Assembly (NCBI GenBank): GCA_017979445.1
Contig: CM030714.1
Span: forward strand, 44,531,220 to 44,595,219
Direction: 5' to 3'
Source of the DNA: Akebia trifoliata
Lineage: Eukaryota > Streptophyta > Magnoliopsida > Ranunculales > Lardizabalaceae
DNA length: 64,000 bases
Made by a program: the position numbers and the translations under genes. Below, in pieces: positions 21,023-32,892 of the stretch (its first letter is position 1; each line of letters opens with the position of its first letter). Under the pieces are notes generated by a model. That model was not told the DNA's origin. It did no database searches and saw only the letters and a program-made list of their open reading frames with translations.

Positions 21023-23829
21023 TTTCTATAGGTTTGAGATTCTGGAAAGATGGACTGTTAGTAGAGATGACAGAAATATGATTCGATTAGCGGGGAATGT
21101 TGTTAAGGAGACCATGCGCAACATATACAATTCTTTTTTAATTGTAAGATTTCTCGCAGTATTTCTCAATTGTGTTAGTGGTTCTTGAGCATCCGAATGC
21201 AAATTAAGATTTTTTTGTGTTATAAATCATCGTAGAATTGCAAATTGTGGTTCTCATTATTTCTTGGATTACTCCTAGCTTCCTTTAGGATTTACAGGAG
21301 ACTTCTTGATTGCTTAGTTAATATCCATAAATTTTAGAGATTAATTCTTTCTTAGTTGTAAGATTTTTTTTTTTTTTTGTTGCAAGATTTCTCAATTGGT
21401 TGTGTTAAATGGTTTATTTCTTGAATTATATGTACTCTTAGCCTCTTTAGAGATGACGTCTCAATTGCTTAATGAAAAGGTAAAGAAATGCCGGTGTGTT
21501 TGAAGGTAAAGAAAAGGCTAACGTCTCAATTTCTTGAATTTCTGAACCTCCGAGACGCATTGGTCTCTTCTTTGCAGTTTGGTTTTCTAACATTTCGATG
21601 ATGCATTGTCCCTATAATGACATTTTCATTCTCTTATCTTCATCTTTTTTTGAGATCTGACCAAATTGTTCAAACCTTCTATTTGAATAATTTGGGTGAG
21701 GATTTAGCAGTGATATTTGGGTTTCACATCAACAAAATACATCTGCATTCGAAGCAGTTTAAGAGGAGAGAATGATAGAGAGCATTTCTTGTCACTCTCA
21801 AGACTACTTTCCCATTTTTATTACATGAGGGTTTCATGAATTAACTGCAAAGGAAATTTACAGAAACTTTAATGATTAAAAATTAAAGAGATTGGAAGTA
21901 GTCTTAGATGAACCCAAATTTCATATGGTCCTATTGAATTTGCAGGAATGTGGTTCTAATATGGGGCATGAGAAGTGTTCCAACTCAGAAGTAAAGAGGT
22001 GCACACATTTCTTATTAGCAACAGCTTCCGCGATTGTTACTGCACCTCTTGATGAAAAGATGAAAATTGTTGCTTACACAATAGGTTCTGTGATGCCTCG
22101 CTTGAAGCTCCATAATTTGTTAAGTAAAGAGCTCATCTGGGTACTTCTGGATCTTAATGAAAGAATTTGTTTCTGCCAGAAATGGAGGGATCATTATTCC
22201 TCTCAAAGTTTTGAGGTTTGTCATTTAAACTGATTCACATGCAGGCACACATTTGTATTTTATTTGCATATATTAGCTTCATTTGCACAAATGTCTCACT
22301 TATCATTTTCTTTCTGAATGAATACAGGAGGCAACTCGTCAAACTGAGAACTTGCTTGATCAACTAAGTAGCTCTTTGACACAGGAAGAGTTTGAATACC
22401 TAGAAAAGATTTACCATCAAGCTATGATCCTTGAGATGCATGTTTTTTCTTCTCTAACGATTCCTCAGGAAACTGTAGTCCCTTTATGTGGAAGGCGTAA
22501 CCTTGAGGGGCGTCATCTCATCATATTTTCTGATTTTGATATGACATGCACTACTTCTGAATCCTCTGCCGCTTTAACAAAAACTGATCTAAATAATATA
22601 TGGGATGTTCTTACAACACAGTATACCGAAGGGTATGAGCAATGCATCTACAGAATGGTGTCTTGGAAGAAAGGTAAAAAGGCTATTAGGCTCATTTCTT
22701 AGTTGAGATTCAGTCCATACATTTCTATGGTTTAGAGATGCAATTAGTTTTTTTTTCTCTGACATGGGCAATTAATCACTTACTGAAATCCCGTATTTAT
22801 TCTTCCTACCTAATGCTTTTGCAGTAGAAAATTTTAGCTATGATGGTCTATACCTAGCACTTGAGCAATATTCGGAGTTCAAGAAACAAGCAAATTCAAG
22901 AGTGTTTGAGTCTGGTGTACTGAAGGGTTTAAATCTGGAAGTTATAAAAGAAGCTGGTAAAAGTTTCAAGCTCCAAGATGGGTGCATAGACTTCTTTAAG
23001 AAGATTGTAAACAATGCAGATGTCCATATACTTTCAAATTTTTGGTGTGGAGATTTCGTTAGATCAGTTTTTTCATCAGGTTAGCCTTCACTATTTGTGT
23101 AAATAGTTGCTTTGTAATGTAGCACAGCTTTTCCAAAAATTGAACATTTTCACTATTTGTGTTAGAATTTAATTAGTTAATGATGGTTTCTTGAATTCAT
23201 TGTCTGTTCCTCTGAGATTTAGGGCCTGTTTGGATTGCCTATGGTTTCATCAGATAAAAACATTCTTAAGCAAAACGGTTTTTCTCACTATAAAAGGTGT
23301 TTCACTGATCATTTTTCTAGAAGTCTCATGATTTAGCCTTCATATGTGTTTCATTTGTTTGTAGTAATCAGTAAGTAGAAATTTATTTCTCATCTTAGCA
23401 GGAGGTTTAGATCGTTTGAGTCTACACACGAACGAGTTCACTTACAAAAAATCCATTTCTACTGGTGAAATTGTTACAATTCTGAAGACACCTATAGACA
23501 AGGTTCAACTTCTTAAGAACATTGTGAAGAATGATGGCACGACCTTATCTGTATACATTGGAGACTCGGTGAGTGACTTACTTTGCTTGCTTGAAGCTGA
23601 TATAGGCATTGTCATTGGGTCTAACTCAAGCCTCAGGAAAGTGGGGAATCATTTTGGTGTTTCTTTTGTTCCGTTGTTCTCTGGTTTGGTGAAGAAACAA
23701 CAAGAATATGTTCAAGGTGGCTCTTTTAATTGGAGCGGGATGTCTGCCATTCTCTACACAGTCACTAGTTGGTTTGAAATACATGCCTTCATTTTGGGAC
23801 GGTCTACAGAAATTATATGGGTCTCCTAG
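20695..23829 (+). CDS. TH2: TH2 copy 4: bifunctional TenA / HAD phosphatase
   Basis: My model joins 20695-20909, 21032-21143, 21946-22215, 22328-22673, 22825-23079 and 23402-23829, giving 541 residues with no stop. TenA half: LWDKF, NYADQD (pocket Asp kept), QAMILE (conserved Glu). HAD half: SDFDMTCT (Asp268, Asp270), Ser in HILSNFWCGD, lysine in PIDKVQLLKN, GDSVSDLL. It shares with copy 1 the MxSKSTVAMEP start and the deletion of about eight residues after motif I. The exon 1 donor is GTGAGT, and intron 1 ends in a long CT run (20999-21023) directly before the acceptor. This is the last intact copy of the array. The expected role is thiamin monophosphate dephosphorylation plus TenA-type salvage. 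Confidence 0.85.
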
Positions 23830-24261
23830 ATTGTTTAGAATATTGAATTTTTTTGGCTGATGGTTTTTCAGTTACTTTGATGTACAGCGATAATAGATCA
23901 CTGTCAATGCTCATGAAATAATGGATATGCCAATATCTGTGAAGATAGTACCACAGTTCATTCATCAGAGTCTTTGTATTCTTTTGTACATGATCTCCAA
24001 GCTTATTTTCTATCTTGAAAAATGTTTGTTCTTCTTCAGTTCACTTGTAAATGAAAGTCTCTATATTCTTTTGTCAGAACTTTGTATTCTTTTGTTTGTT
24101 CATTCAATAAGAAGCAAGGTGATAAACTTGCATTGGTCATTAAATGTATATCTTGTGTGCCTGGATGTGTAAATAATGGTGATCAACGGGATGACATCGT
24201 CAAGAGCTTTCTACTAAAATTCATCTTTTTTAGAAATCAGGTTGTGGATCATAAGTTACAA
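23830..24261. other. 3' flank of TH2 copy 4
   Basis: Matches the 3' flank of copy 2: TTTGTATTCTTTTGTTTGTT, TTCATTCAATAAGAAGC (AATAAG near 24107) and AAATGTATATCTTGTGTGCC. It stops abruptly near 24260, where intron 2-like DNA begins. Confidence 0.5.
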
Positions 24262-25005
24262 ATATATATATTTTTTTGGTGTAATAGATCATCATAGAAT
24301 CAAAAATTGTGTTTCTCATTATTTCTTGAATTACTCCTAGCCTCTTTTAGGATTTAGTGAAGACTTCTTGATTGCTTAGCTAATATCCATAAATTTTAGC
24401 AATTAGTGCTTTCATGATTGTAAGATTTTTCGCAAGATTTCTCAATTGGTTAATGTTAAATGGTTTAATTCTGTGCTTCTTGGACATCAAAACTCAAACT
24501 AGGGTGTTATAGATCATTGTAGAAGCACAATTTGTGTTTTTCATTATTTCTTGAATTATATGTACTCTTAGCCTCTTCTAGGATTTAGTGATGACGCCTC
24601 AATTGCTTTAGCTAATATCCCTTTAAAGTAATATTGTCTAAAAAGGTTCCATTTAGATTTATTTCTCTATGACTTTCATTTGAGATTGGGTGGGTGGGGA
24701 TTTGGAAGGAAAGAAATGCCAAAGAGTTTGAAGGTAGAGAAAAGGTCACTCATAGTATTTTGATCAACATTAAACTCTAGAAGTTTCAATGGTCCATCGA
24801 GTTTAAGGGGATATCTCTGACAAGTTGGTTTTCAATTGGGGTTTCATGGTATACAAATGAGTAGTTGAGTGTTTTATTTGTTTGATTTAGTTTTTGTTTT
24901 GCTTTATGTATTGTTCTCTTCTTTGCTATTTGGTTTTGTAACATTTCTTTGATGTATTGTCTGTATAACGACATTTTCATGCTCTAATTTTTTCATATTT
25001 TTTTT
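24262..25005 (+). pseudogene. TH2 remnant consisting only of intron 2
   Basis: The whole stretch matches TH2 intron 2 (TAGATCATCATAGAATC, CTCATTATTTCTTGAATTAC, ATTGCTTAGCTAATATCC, TTTGATGTATTGTCTGTATA, as in 6905-7760), but no exon is present on either side. It marks the right end of the array, as a duplication breakpoint or the remains of a further copy. Confidence 0.7.
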
Positions 25006-25207
25006 AGATAAAATGAAAATCGAGATTGTGAGGCATTAACTTGTAAAGTAGGGAGAATTGTAAAAACATAGAGAAATGTGGGATTTTTTATTGAAAAAAA
25101 GAAGCTAAATATTAATAAAAGAAACAAAATGATTTGGGTTCAGCGATGGCAATAGCGTCATCGCCAAAAAACGACACTCCAAGATTGATGTGCTCAGAGA
25201 AGCTTGA

Positions 25208-25459
25208 GCTCTGACATCATGTAGTAAAATGATTTTATTGATAATTCTTAAATGATGATTACATATCTCATTGGATTTATATAGATCCAAAATATTTAAG
25301 AATATGAAAAGATAATCAATCAATCCAATAAAATATATCTAATTGATCATAATTGATACAAATCTAAGATTTGCAAGATATGTGGTGATTGATATAGTGT
25401 ATCTTGTGCACATTATTATAATGCATCCACCTTATCTCTATCAGGTTATGATGTGTGCA
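25208..25459 (-). mobile_element. LTR retrotransposon fragment: LTR plus primer-binding site
   Basis: On the minus strand a 240 bp sequence runs from TGCACACATC (25459) to TTTTACTACA (25220), so it has the TG...CA ends of an LTR. It contains TATATAAATCC as a possible TATA box and AATAAAAT near its end. Right after it comes TGATGTCAGAGC (25219-25208), close to the initiator-Met tRNA primer-binding site TGGTATCAGAGC. No gag-pol is visible, so this is a truncated or miniature element. Confidence 0.6.
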
Positions 25460-25607
25460 ATGAGTAAAACTAAAAGGGAAAATGGTAATTTACCTTTTTT
25501 ACTTATAAGAAAAGTCACTTAAGTGGGTGCCATTGGCCATTTTGGAGTGTGCAAAATTGTAAATAGACCGAACCATTGGAATATGATTTTGCCTTTCAAG
25601 ACGTCAA
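25460..25607. other. Short spacer between LTR fragment and TIR element 1
   Basis: No gene or clear element is seen. Confidence 0.3.
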
Positions 25608-26935
25608 ATATAGGAAATCCTAGTAGAGGGATTTCTTTCTGAATGGTCTCTAAGTTTTGGATGGTAACTTGATAGTCCATTTAATAAACTCTTTATTTTT
25701 GAATGGCCCCTCAACTTTATCTCACCTGACAATATTCTTGAAATACTCAAACTGCCATTTTTCTCATCTTCTTCATATATTTAGGTTTTCTAATGGAGAT
25801 TGCAATCATTTTCGACAAGTTTTGATCATGAATGACGAATGAAAATGATATACTTCTAATTTTGAATATTTAGATGTGTTTTTTGATTTATTTTGACGAT
25901 TTATAACAAAAAATGAATCATAAAGTTGAGATCCCAAAATTTGTATACAATGTTGAGCTCACCTTATTTATTGTCGAATTCCCAGCTTTTTATTGTTGAG
26001 TTCAACATTTTTTTTTGTTGAATTCAACAACTATTAGAAGATGTTAAACTCGATAATAAAAGAAGTGGTGAGCTCGGCGCTAGTAAAGTCTACCCGTTTT
26101 CGTTTTTTGAGTTTTTTCAACTAAAATAAATGGAAATATCGATTGAAAACTTGACATAATGACTTGGCTAGATAACTTCAATCCAAAAGAACCATCATTA
26201 TCAATCTTCATCCAAAAATGAAATACAAAAGTTTGAAAAGACCCTTACTTTTTTACATACATCTTCAAAGGGACCAATTAGTTGCACACCACTAACGGTT
26301 GGTTGCCCATTGACCTTAAAAAATCATATATGTTTTTTTGTATTTTTATGACCTCTATTTTAACCTATTGCTTGCACTCAAATACATAATCTTTTATAGG
26401 GTTTAAGTTTTTTTTTATCCTTTGCTTGTGCTCTACTTTGATTGTGTTTTGTGATTGATTTTGTTCGTGTCTCTTTGTCTCCAATTTAATTAAAGCACTA
26501 ATTTTCTAATCTCCGTTTAAAATTTAATCTGAACCTATGTATTTCAAGAAAACGTAACTTTATAAATATGATTCCGAAACAAAAAAAATATATTTCTTGC
26601 AAAAATTATTGAACTAGCAATAAATTCTTTAGACATAATTGAGGAAGAACAGAAAATTTTTTAATAAAAAGGAGTGCAATTCTTTTTAAAGTTATTTTGG
26701 AGTCTAATCATTTAAATGGAGTGTAAAGGGAACTTTTAAGTGATGGAGTGCAATTGGTAATGAATGGTGTGCAATTTGTTGGCCACGTCTTCAAAATGTT
26801 TGAAAATAGCTTCTTCTTTCTTCTTAAATCCTTTGTGTTAGAATGTAGTCTCTGAAACTCAAGTGGAATGCAAAAAATCTAATTTTGTTGGACAAAAATG
26901 GTGAATTCGCTATCCAACAATATTTGAATATTTTT
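25608..26935 (-). mobile_element. TIR element 1, interrupted by a nested insertion
   Basis: Bases 25608-26270 and 26797-26935 align, in inverted orientation, with the intact element at 27248-27898. Shared words include GTGGTGAGCTCG/GTGGTGAACTCG, CTTGACATAATGACTTG, CAATCCAAAAGAACCAT and, after the gap, TTGAAAATAGCTTCTTC. The missing middle is the insert at 26271-26788. The right terminal repeat is not recognisable. Confidence 0.6.
26271..26788. mobile_element. Nested 518 bp element with a perfect 8 bp target duplication
   Basis: It is flanked by TCTTCAAA on both sides (26263-26270 and 26789-26796), while the intact sister element at 27248-27898 has this site once. The ends are imperfect inverted repeats sharing TTGCACACCA. 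It encodes no protein. The 8 bp duplication suggests a hAT-type origin. Confidence 0.65.
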
Positions 26936-27009
26936 TTTAGTTCAAACCAAATTTTAAACGTCTAAAATTGTAATATTTTTTATGTAACTATCTGATTTTT
27001 TTCCCTAAA

Positions 27010-27190
27010 AAAATGGAGAAGTTGTATGTAGCTACCCATTTTGGATTGGGAAAATCCCACGACCCAAAATGGGTAGTGGGATTGATCGTGTGTTGGATAC
27101 CCCTATTTTGAATTTCACGACCCAAAATAACAGTTTAAAATGGATGGGTAGTGAGATAGGTTGTGTGTTGGAATTGCTCTTGGAGACCTA
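27010..27190. repeat. Small repeat with internal inverted words
   Basis: ACGACCCAAAATGGGTAGTG and its variants recur two to three times in direct and inverted order (TACCCATTTTGGATTGGG, CGACCCAAAATAACAG). It is probably a MITE remnant. Confidence 0.35.
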
Positions 27191-27247
27191 CTCCGGACTT
27201 CTACTGGTTGATCTAAACATTAAAAATTAGTGTAATTGATAATTTAA

Positions 27248-27898
27248 TGGAAAATTTACTTAAAGAACCCTTTCGAATGAACTTTTTTTTCCCTCTAAAT
27301 AGTCCCTAAATTTTAAATGGTCTCTTAATAGTCCATTCAATAAAATTTTATTTTCTAAGAGTCGCTAGACCTCATCTCCCACATTTATCACGATTGAATG
27401 CCTTAATTGTTCGAATTCATCGTTTTCATAAGAAAAAAATTGGATTTTTGGCATCTCAATTAAGTTTTGCAGACTCCATTTCGTTAAAAAGGATTTAAGA
27501 AGGAAGAAGTCATTTTCAAAGATTTTTTTTTAAAATTTTGTGAAGATGCATGTAAAAAATTAGGATTTTTTTCACTTCTTTTATTAGTTTTTAGATGAAA
27601 ATCAATCAAGAATGGTTCTTTAGGATTGAAATCATCTAAACAAGTCATTATCTCAAGTTTTTAGTCGATTTTTTCATGTATTTTAGTCGAAAAAAAAGGG
27701 TAGGTTTTACCAGTATCGAGTTCACCACTTTTTATTTAAAAAGCTGTGAACTCAATAGTAAATAAAAAATGTTGAGTTCGCCAATAATGAGAGACCATTA
27801 AGAAATAAAAAATTTACTAAATGTCCTATCAAGTTATAACACAAAATTTAGGGATTATTTAGAAATAAATCCTTGCAGGTTCTTTAAGTAATTTTCTC
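27248..27898 (+). mobile_element. TIR element 2, 651 bp, with 8 bp target duplication
   Basis: The ends are long imperfect inverted repeats: GGAAAATTTACTTAAAGAACC on the left and, on the minus strand, GAGAAAATTACTTAAAGAACC on the right, with similarity continuing over about 100 bp. TAATTTAA flanks both sides (27240-27247, 27899-27906). It is non-coding and non-autonomous, of the same family as element 1. Confidence 0.65.
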
Positions 27899-28199
27899 TA
27901 ATTTAAAGAAATTAGATTTCGGTACTTTAAATTGTGGGCCTGTTGAGAAAGCCCTTTATGAATCAATGGATGTAAATCACCAATCAGATCATATTTAGTG
28001 TATAAAAGTTTGAGTTTGAGTTTGAGTTTGAGTCGGATAGCTAATCAACTCCCGTAAGTACAAGATTTATACTCACAGTAAACTAGGATAACTTGTGGGG
28101 ACAGAATCCAAATCAAAATAAAAATGGCGCACGCTTCGAATTTAACCGGATAGAGATGCGTCAAAAAGTAGATTCCAAGACAAGTTGATGCGTTAGGAG

Positions 28200-28969
28200 A
28201 GAGAAAAAATAAAGCAAGAAACGAGACCTTTATTTTAAGCTCTGTAACTCAGATAATCTCTGTTTCTTTCTCTCCATAAAACAATACAAGATCTTCTTTC
28301 GAACAAAGGGTTGGTGCTACATAGTTCATTCTGTAAAAATCTTTTAAATTTGTTTTATGAAACTTGTTTTTAGATCTGGGTATTCTTTAAATTGATTTAT
28401 AAGTTGTTTTTAGATCTGGGTTTGGTTCATGTTTGGTGGGTTTTCCTTATTTGGTTTGAATTTGAGCTTGTTTATGAGAAAACCTATGTTCTTATGTGTT
28501 GGGTTATTTTGTTTCTGTTTTTAGGTTTTGGTGTTTATATACAGAATTTTCTTCCAATATATCTGTTTTAATTGTAAGGTTTCATAGTTAGATTTGTGGG
28601 TTTTCCTTTTCATCTGTTTGTATGTGAAGTTGGGTTCTGAAATCAGATTTTAGTTTCATTTGCCTTAATTTTTTCTCATTGGTATTTTTTATTTATTTAC
28701 ATTTTTTGGTGAAATTGGTTATTATCTCTTTTTTCCCTCTTTTAGACTTAACATTGCTTGTTTATTAGGTCCCTATTTGCATTATTATTTTTTTCTTTTT
28801 TCAGAAAAATCAGAACTATAGTTTGGTATCTCCACAATTCTATTTTTTTTTGTTAATGTAGAATTAATGGATATATTTAGTTAAATACTGGACTTCACTT
28901 TGCATTTGAATCATCTCTCCTTAGGAATTTTATTGTTACTATATCTTCAGGTGTATATTTGACAATAAA
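28200..28969 (+). promoter_or_regulatory. 5' leader of the OTU gene with a likely leader intron
   Basis: A purine-rich then CT-rich stretch (about 28200-28330) looks like an untranslated leader. It is followed by a T-rich region of about 600 bp ending ATATCTTCAG at 28950, a good acceptor 19 bp before the start codon. No transcript was available to prove the leader intron. A GTTTGA hexamer is repeated four times near 28008-28032. Confidence 0.4.
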
Positions 28970-31900
28970 ATGGAAGGTATTGTTGTGAGAAGGGTCATTC
29001 CTGCGGACAATAGTTGCCTCTTCAATGCGGTCGGGTGAGCTTTCAAATTTTATATTTGGGTTTTGTGATTAAATGGTGATTGTAAGAATTGTTGGATCTG
29101 ATTTTTCGTCTTTGTTTTTTTTTTTTTTTTTTTTTTTCATATTTCCTTACAGATATGTTATGGAACATGACAGACACAAAGCTCCGGAATTAAGACAGGT
29201 TAACTCTCTTATCTGTAAATAGGATCGCCAATGCATATTGAAGTCATTCAAAATTATACATATCTTGTCTTGGAAAAACTGGGTAACATGAAGAAATAGG
29301 CCCGAAATTAAACTCCGAATCTTGGTTTATCAATCTAAGTTTTCTTGACTAGGAAGATTACTTCCATGTTGTCTTTTCTGACCTATTAGTACTACACAAG
29401 TGCTATGTATGTTCGTATGTTCGCCTCATATATATATGTACATATTATTTGCATGAAAGTTTATCGTATATAGTGTATTATCTAAAATAATGAGATACAA
29501 CTGCTCCTTGGAGGAAGATATAGTGTAGATAACGTTGAATGGCAAATTAGAATTTATGTTGGCGACCCCTATATTTGGGATAAGGTGTAGGGAACATTGA
29601 TGCCACGATGTGACACCTAGCAAAAAAAAATTGATGCCATGATGTGACATTGATACTCATATGGGAACTTCATGGGTACTTTTTGGATGCAATTTATCTG
29701 TATCATGTGATACCACTTGTTTTTTTGTGACATTTAAACGAAACAATTATTTATTTTGTCATCAGGAGAGAGAAATAAGCATCTTGCTGTAAATAGTCTT
29801 AATGTAAATATTGTAATCTTCAATGTTGTTAAATAGCATATGCGACTATGTGCAATCAGCACATGCTGTTCGCATATACGATTTCGCACATCACATATGT
29901 GGTGGCATATGCTACAAAAAAAAAAAAATGAAAAAAATATATGCCATCGCATAAATAGCATATGCCATCGAATATGCCATCGCATATTAGTAGATAGCAT
30001 AATTTGGAATATGCGACTGTAGCATATGCGAATATGCGACCGCATTTGACAACACTGGTAATCTTAATAATTTACTATTTAGGGCACCATGTTTAATATA
30101 TTAGTAAGATTGTATATTTTCTATGCATCAGATTCGATAAAAAATTTAGTGTTTTTTTTTTTTTTTTGGTAAGTGTAAATCATATAAATGAAGAGAAGGA
30201 AAGGAGGAGGCTGAGATAGTCCCAAAACAACAAAACACAAAAAAAACAAAACCGGCGGAAAGCTACGAGTCACAAATGTTTCCCCAATTAAATACAAAAT
30301 CTTGAAAGCACACTCTCTCAAAATCCCTACTCATCTTTGACCAAAGGAAAAGTAGTCCCAAAATCTCTAAAATCACTTGGTGAGATGAGCTCTCTTTGCT
30401 ATGGAATATCCTGTTGTTGCGTTCTCTCCAAAGACCCCAAGCAATGGCGGATGGAAGGATAGCCCAGAGATACTTGTTTCTAGAAGAGAAGATATTGGAA
30501 CTCCATCCCTTTAAAAGCTCAAAAAAAGATAAAGGAAACACCCATTCTATCTGGAACCGAGATAAGAAGAACATCCAAATAACATAGAAGAAAGAATAAT
30601 GCATAAGAACATGATTGACAGACCCCATCCTTCGAGCAAAGATAGCAAAAATTTGGGATAATCCATTCCCGACAAATCAGATTATCCAAAGTGAGGATTC
30701 TACCCAAAGAAGCAAGGCATAAAAAGAAAGATACCTTAGAAGGAACAAGAGTGGACCAAATGACAGAGGGAGAGAAAGATACCTCACCCGACGACAACAA
30801 GCAATAATAAAAAGACTTGACCGAGAACTTCTTATCCTTAGTCTTGATCCATTTCCTTCTGTCCTGCTCGTTCTTTCTGAATTGGATTTGATCAAGGAGA
30901 TCTAGAAGAGATGTAACCTCCATCAATTCCCAATCGTTGAAATTCCTCCTGAATCCCAGCTCCCAAAAATTTATGTTTCCGTCTCGAATAAGACACCGCC
31001 TTACCGAATTATTTTTTTTAAAAGAACAAGCGTACAAAGATGGAAATTGGATAGACAGAGATGAAGTTCCGCACCAAATATCCTCTCAAAATGTGACCTT
31101 GTCCCCCAACCCAACTTTGAATCTAGTCTCCCTATCAAACTTATCAACCCCTTTCAGAATACCTCTCCACACACTACACCCATAAGTGCCTCTAGGCTCA
31201 TCAGTATACCAACCAAATCTCGTCTCTCCATATTTAGTCCGAATCACTCTCTTCCACAAGTTGTCTCTTTCTTCTCCGAATCTCCAAAGCCACTTGCCTA
31301 AGAGAGCTTTATTAGTTAACCTTATCCCTCTAATCCCCAATCCTCCATTCTTCTTAGGAGTGCAAACCATCTTCCACTTCACCAAATAATACTTTCTACC
31401 ACTACTATTATTATTCCACAGAAAATTCCTCACGAGTCTTTCAATCTTAGCTTCCACCGACCTAGGCAATGAGAACATGGATAAGAAGTAAATCGGAATA
31501 CTCGTTAAAGTACTCTTAATCAAATTAACCTTACCCCCCTTGGAGAGATATTTAGCCTTCCAAGTACTCAATTTCTTCTCCATTTTCTCGATAACTCCCT
31601 CCCATATGTTTTTACTACAATACGGAGCCCCTAAAGGTAAACCTAAATAGGTAGACGGGAGCGTATCATTGCGGTGTTGTATTTATGTCTTTGATTAGTT
31701 ATTTAAATATTGGATTGTTGTAATACTTAATTCTACCATAACCGCACACCTTGTAGCATGAATTTATGCCCAAATAACATTTTCAACGACTAATGAACTA
31801 GAAATTCTTTCAAAGCTCAAATAGGAAGAGCATCTTGGTGAACCAAGATGTGGATGGAGTTTTTAATTGAGTCCCAACTGATGTGATAAATAGGAAGAAA

Positions 31901-32831
31901 ATGTGATAGTTTTGTCTACGTTACTCGTTGTATTTCATGTCTTGTAGTGATTAGTGTGACCTTCAATTTTTTTTTTTTGATAAATAACTTTCAAATTTTC
32001 ACTTGCTCCTTGTGGCTTTTTATTGCTGCATGGCATGAAAGAACACTCAAATAGGAAGCTTGTATTCACTTTGATAACCATCCTATTTATGAATATTGCT
32101 CTCTCATATGGTTTAACCGGGATCTTTGCCATTGTCAGTTGTAGAAGAGTGTTTCTCATCACTCAGTTTTGCATGGGAGGCAATTTTGATAGTGTTTGGT
32201 CTGTCTAGAGATTTTTCAGAGAAGTTATTTCTGTTAATATTTTGTTCTGTTGTAGGGCTTTGCTCTTTTGTATCATTCCTTTGCTCTTTTTTCTCTCAAC
32301 CTACCCCCTCACTCTAGTGATTTAAGTAGCTTCTGATAGAAGGAAAATGGATATTTGTTTAGAATGAAAGCATGTTTTCAGGCTGTATATTATCTATGTT
32401 ACCAAAGCTCACTTATGGGAGTTGGATGTGAATACAAGGAGTTAAACTTGAATTTTGTTTCATATCTCCCAAACACTCCTAGTCTGTTACTACATATTTT
32501 ATTTCCTAAAGTATCAATCACTCTTTATGGGGTATGGAGTAATACTTTAGTCTAGAGCTCAGACTATAGACTGATATTATAGATTGTAGCTAAGATTTGT
32601 AAATGTGATAACCATAAACGTGGCATGCACTGGGATCTGGGCCCACCATTTCGTGGGGTATCAAGGATCTAAGTTCAAAATCATCCAGATTTTGATTGTT
32701 TGAACCATGATATGTAGACTTTTCTAAGAAGGGCCACTTAGCTAAGTGGCTAGACCTTGTAGAGGTTGTTCCCAAGGTCTTAGGTTCAAACCCCTTGAAT
32801 CCCTTCTTACGCCAAGCACTAACCCCACCTA

Positions 32832-32892
<61 letters not shown>

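Noticed and set aside
28008..28035. Telomere-like or regulatory hexamer repeat
   Set aside because: The unit is GTTTGA, repeated four times, and not the plant telomere unit TTTAGGG. It is a short microsatellite.
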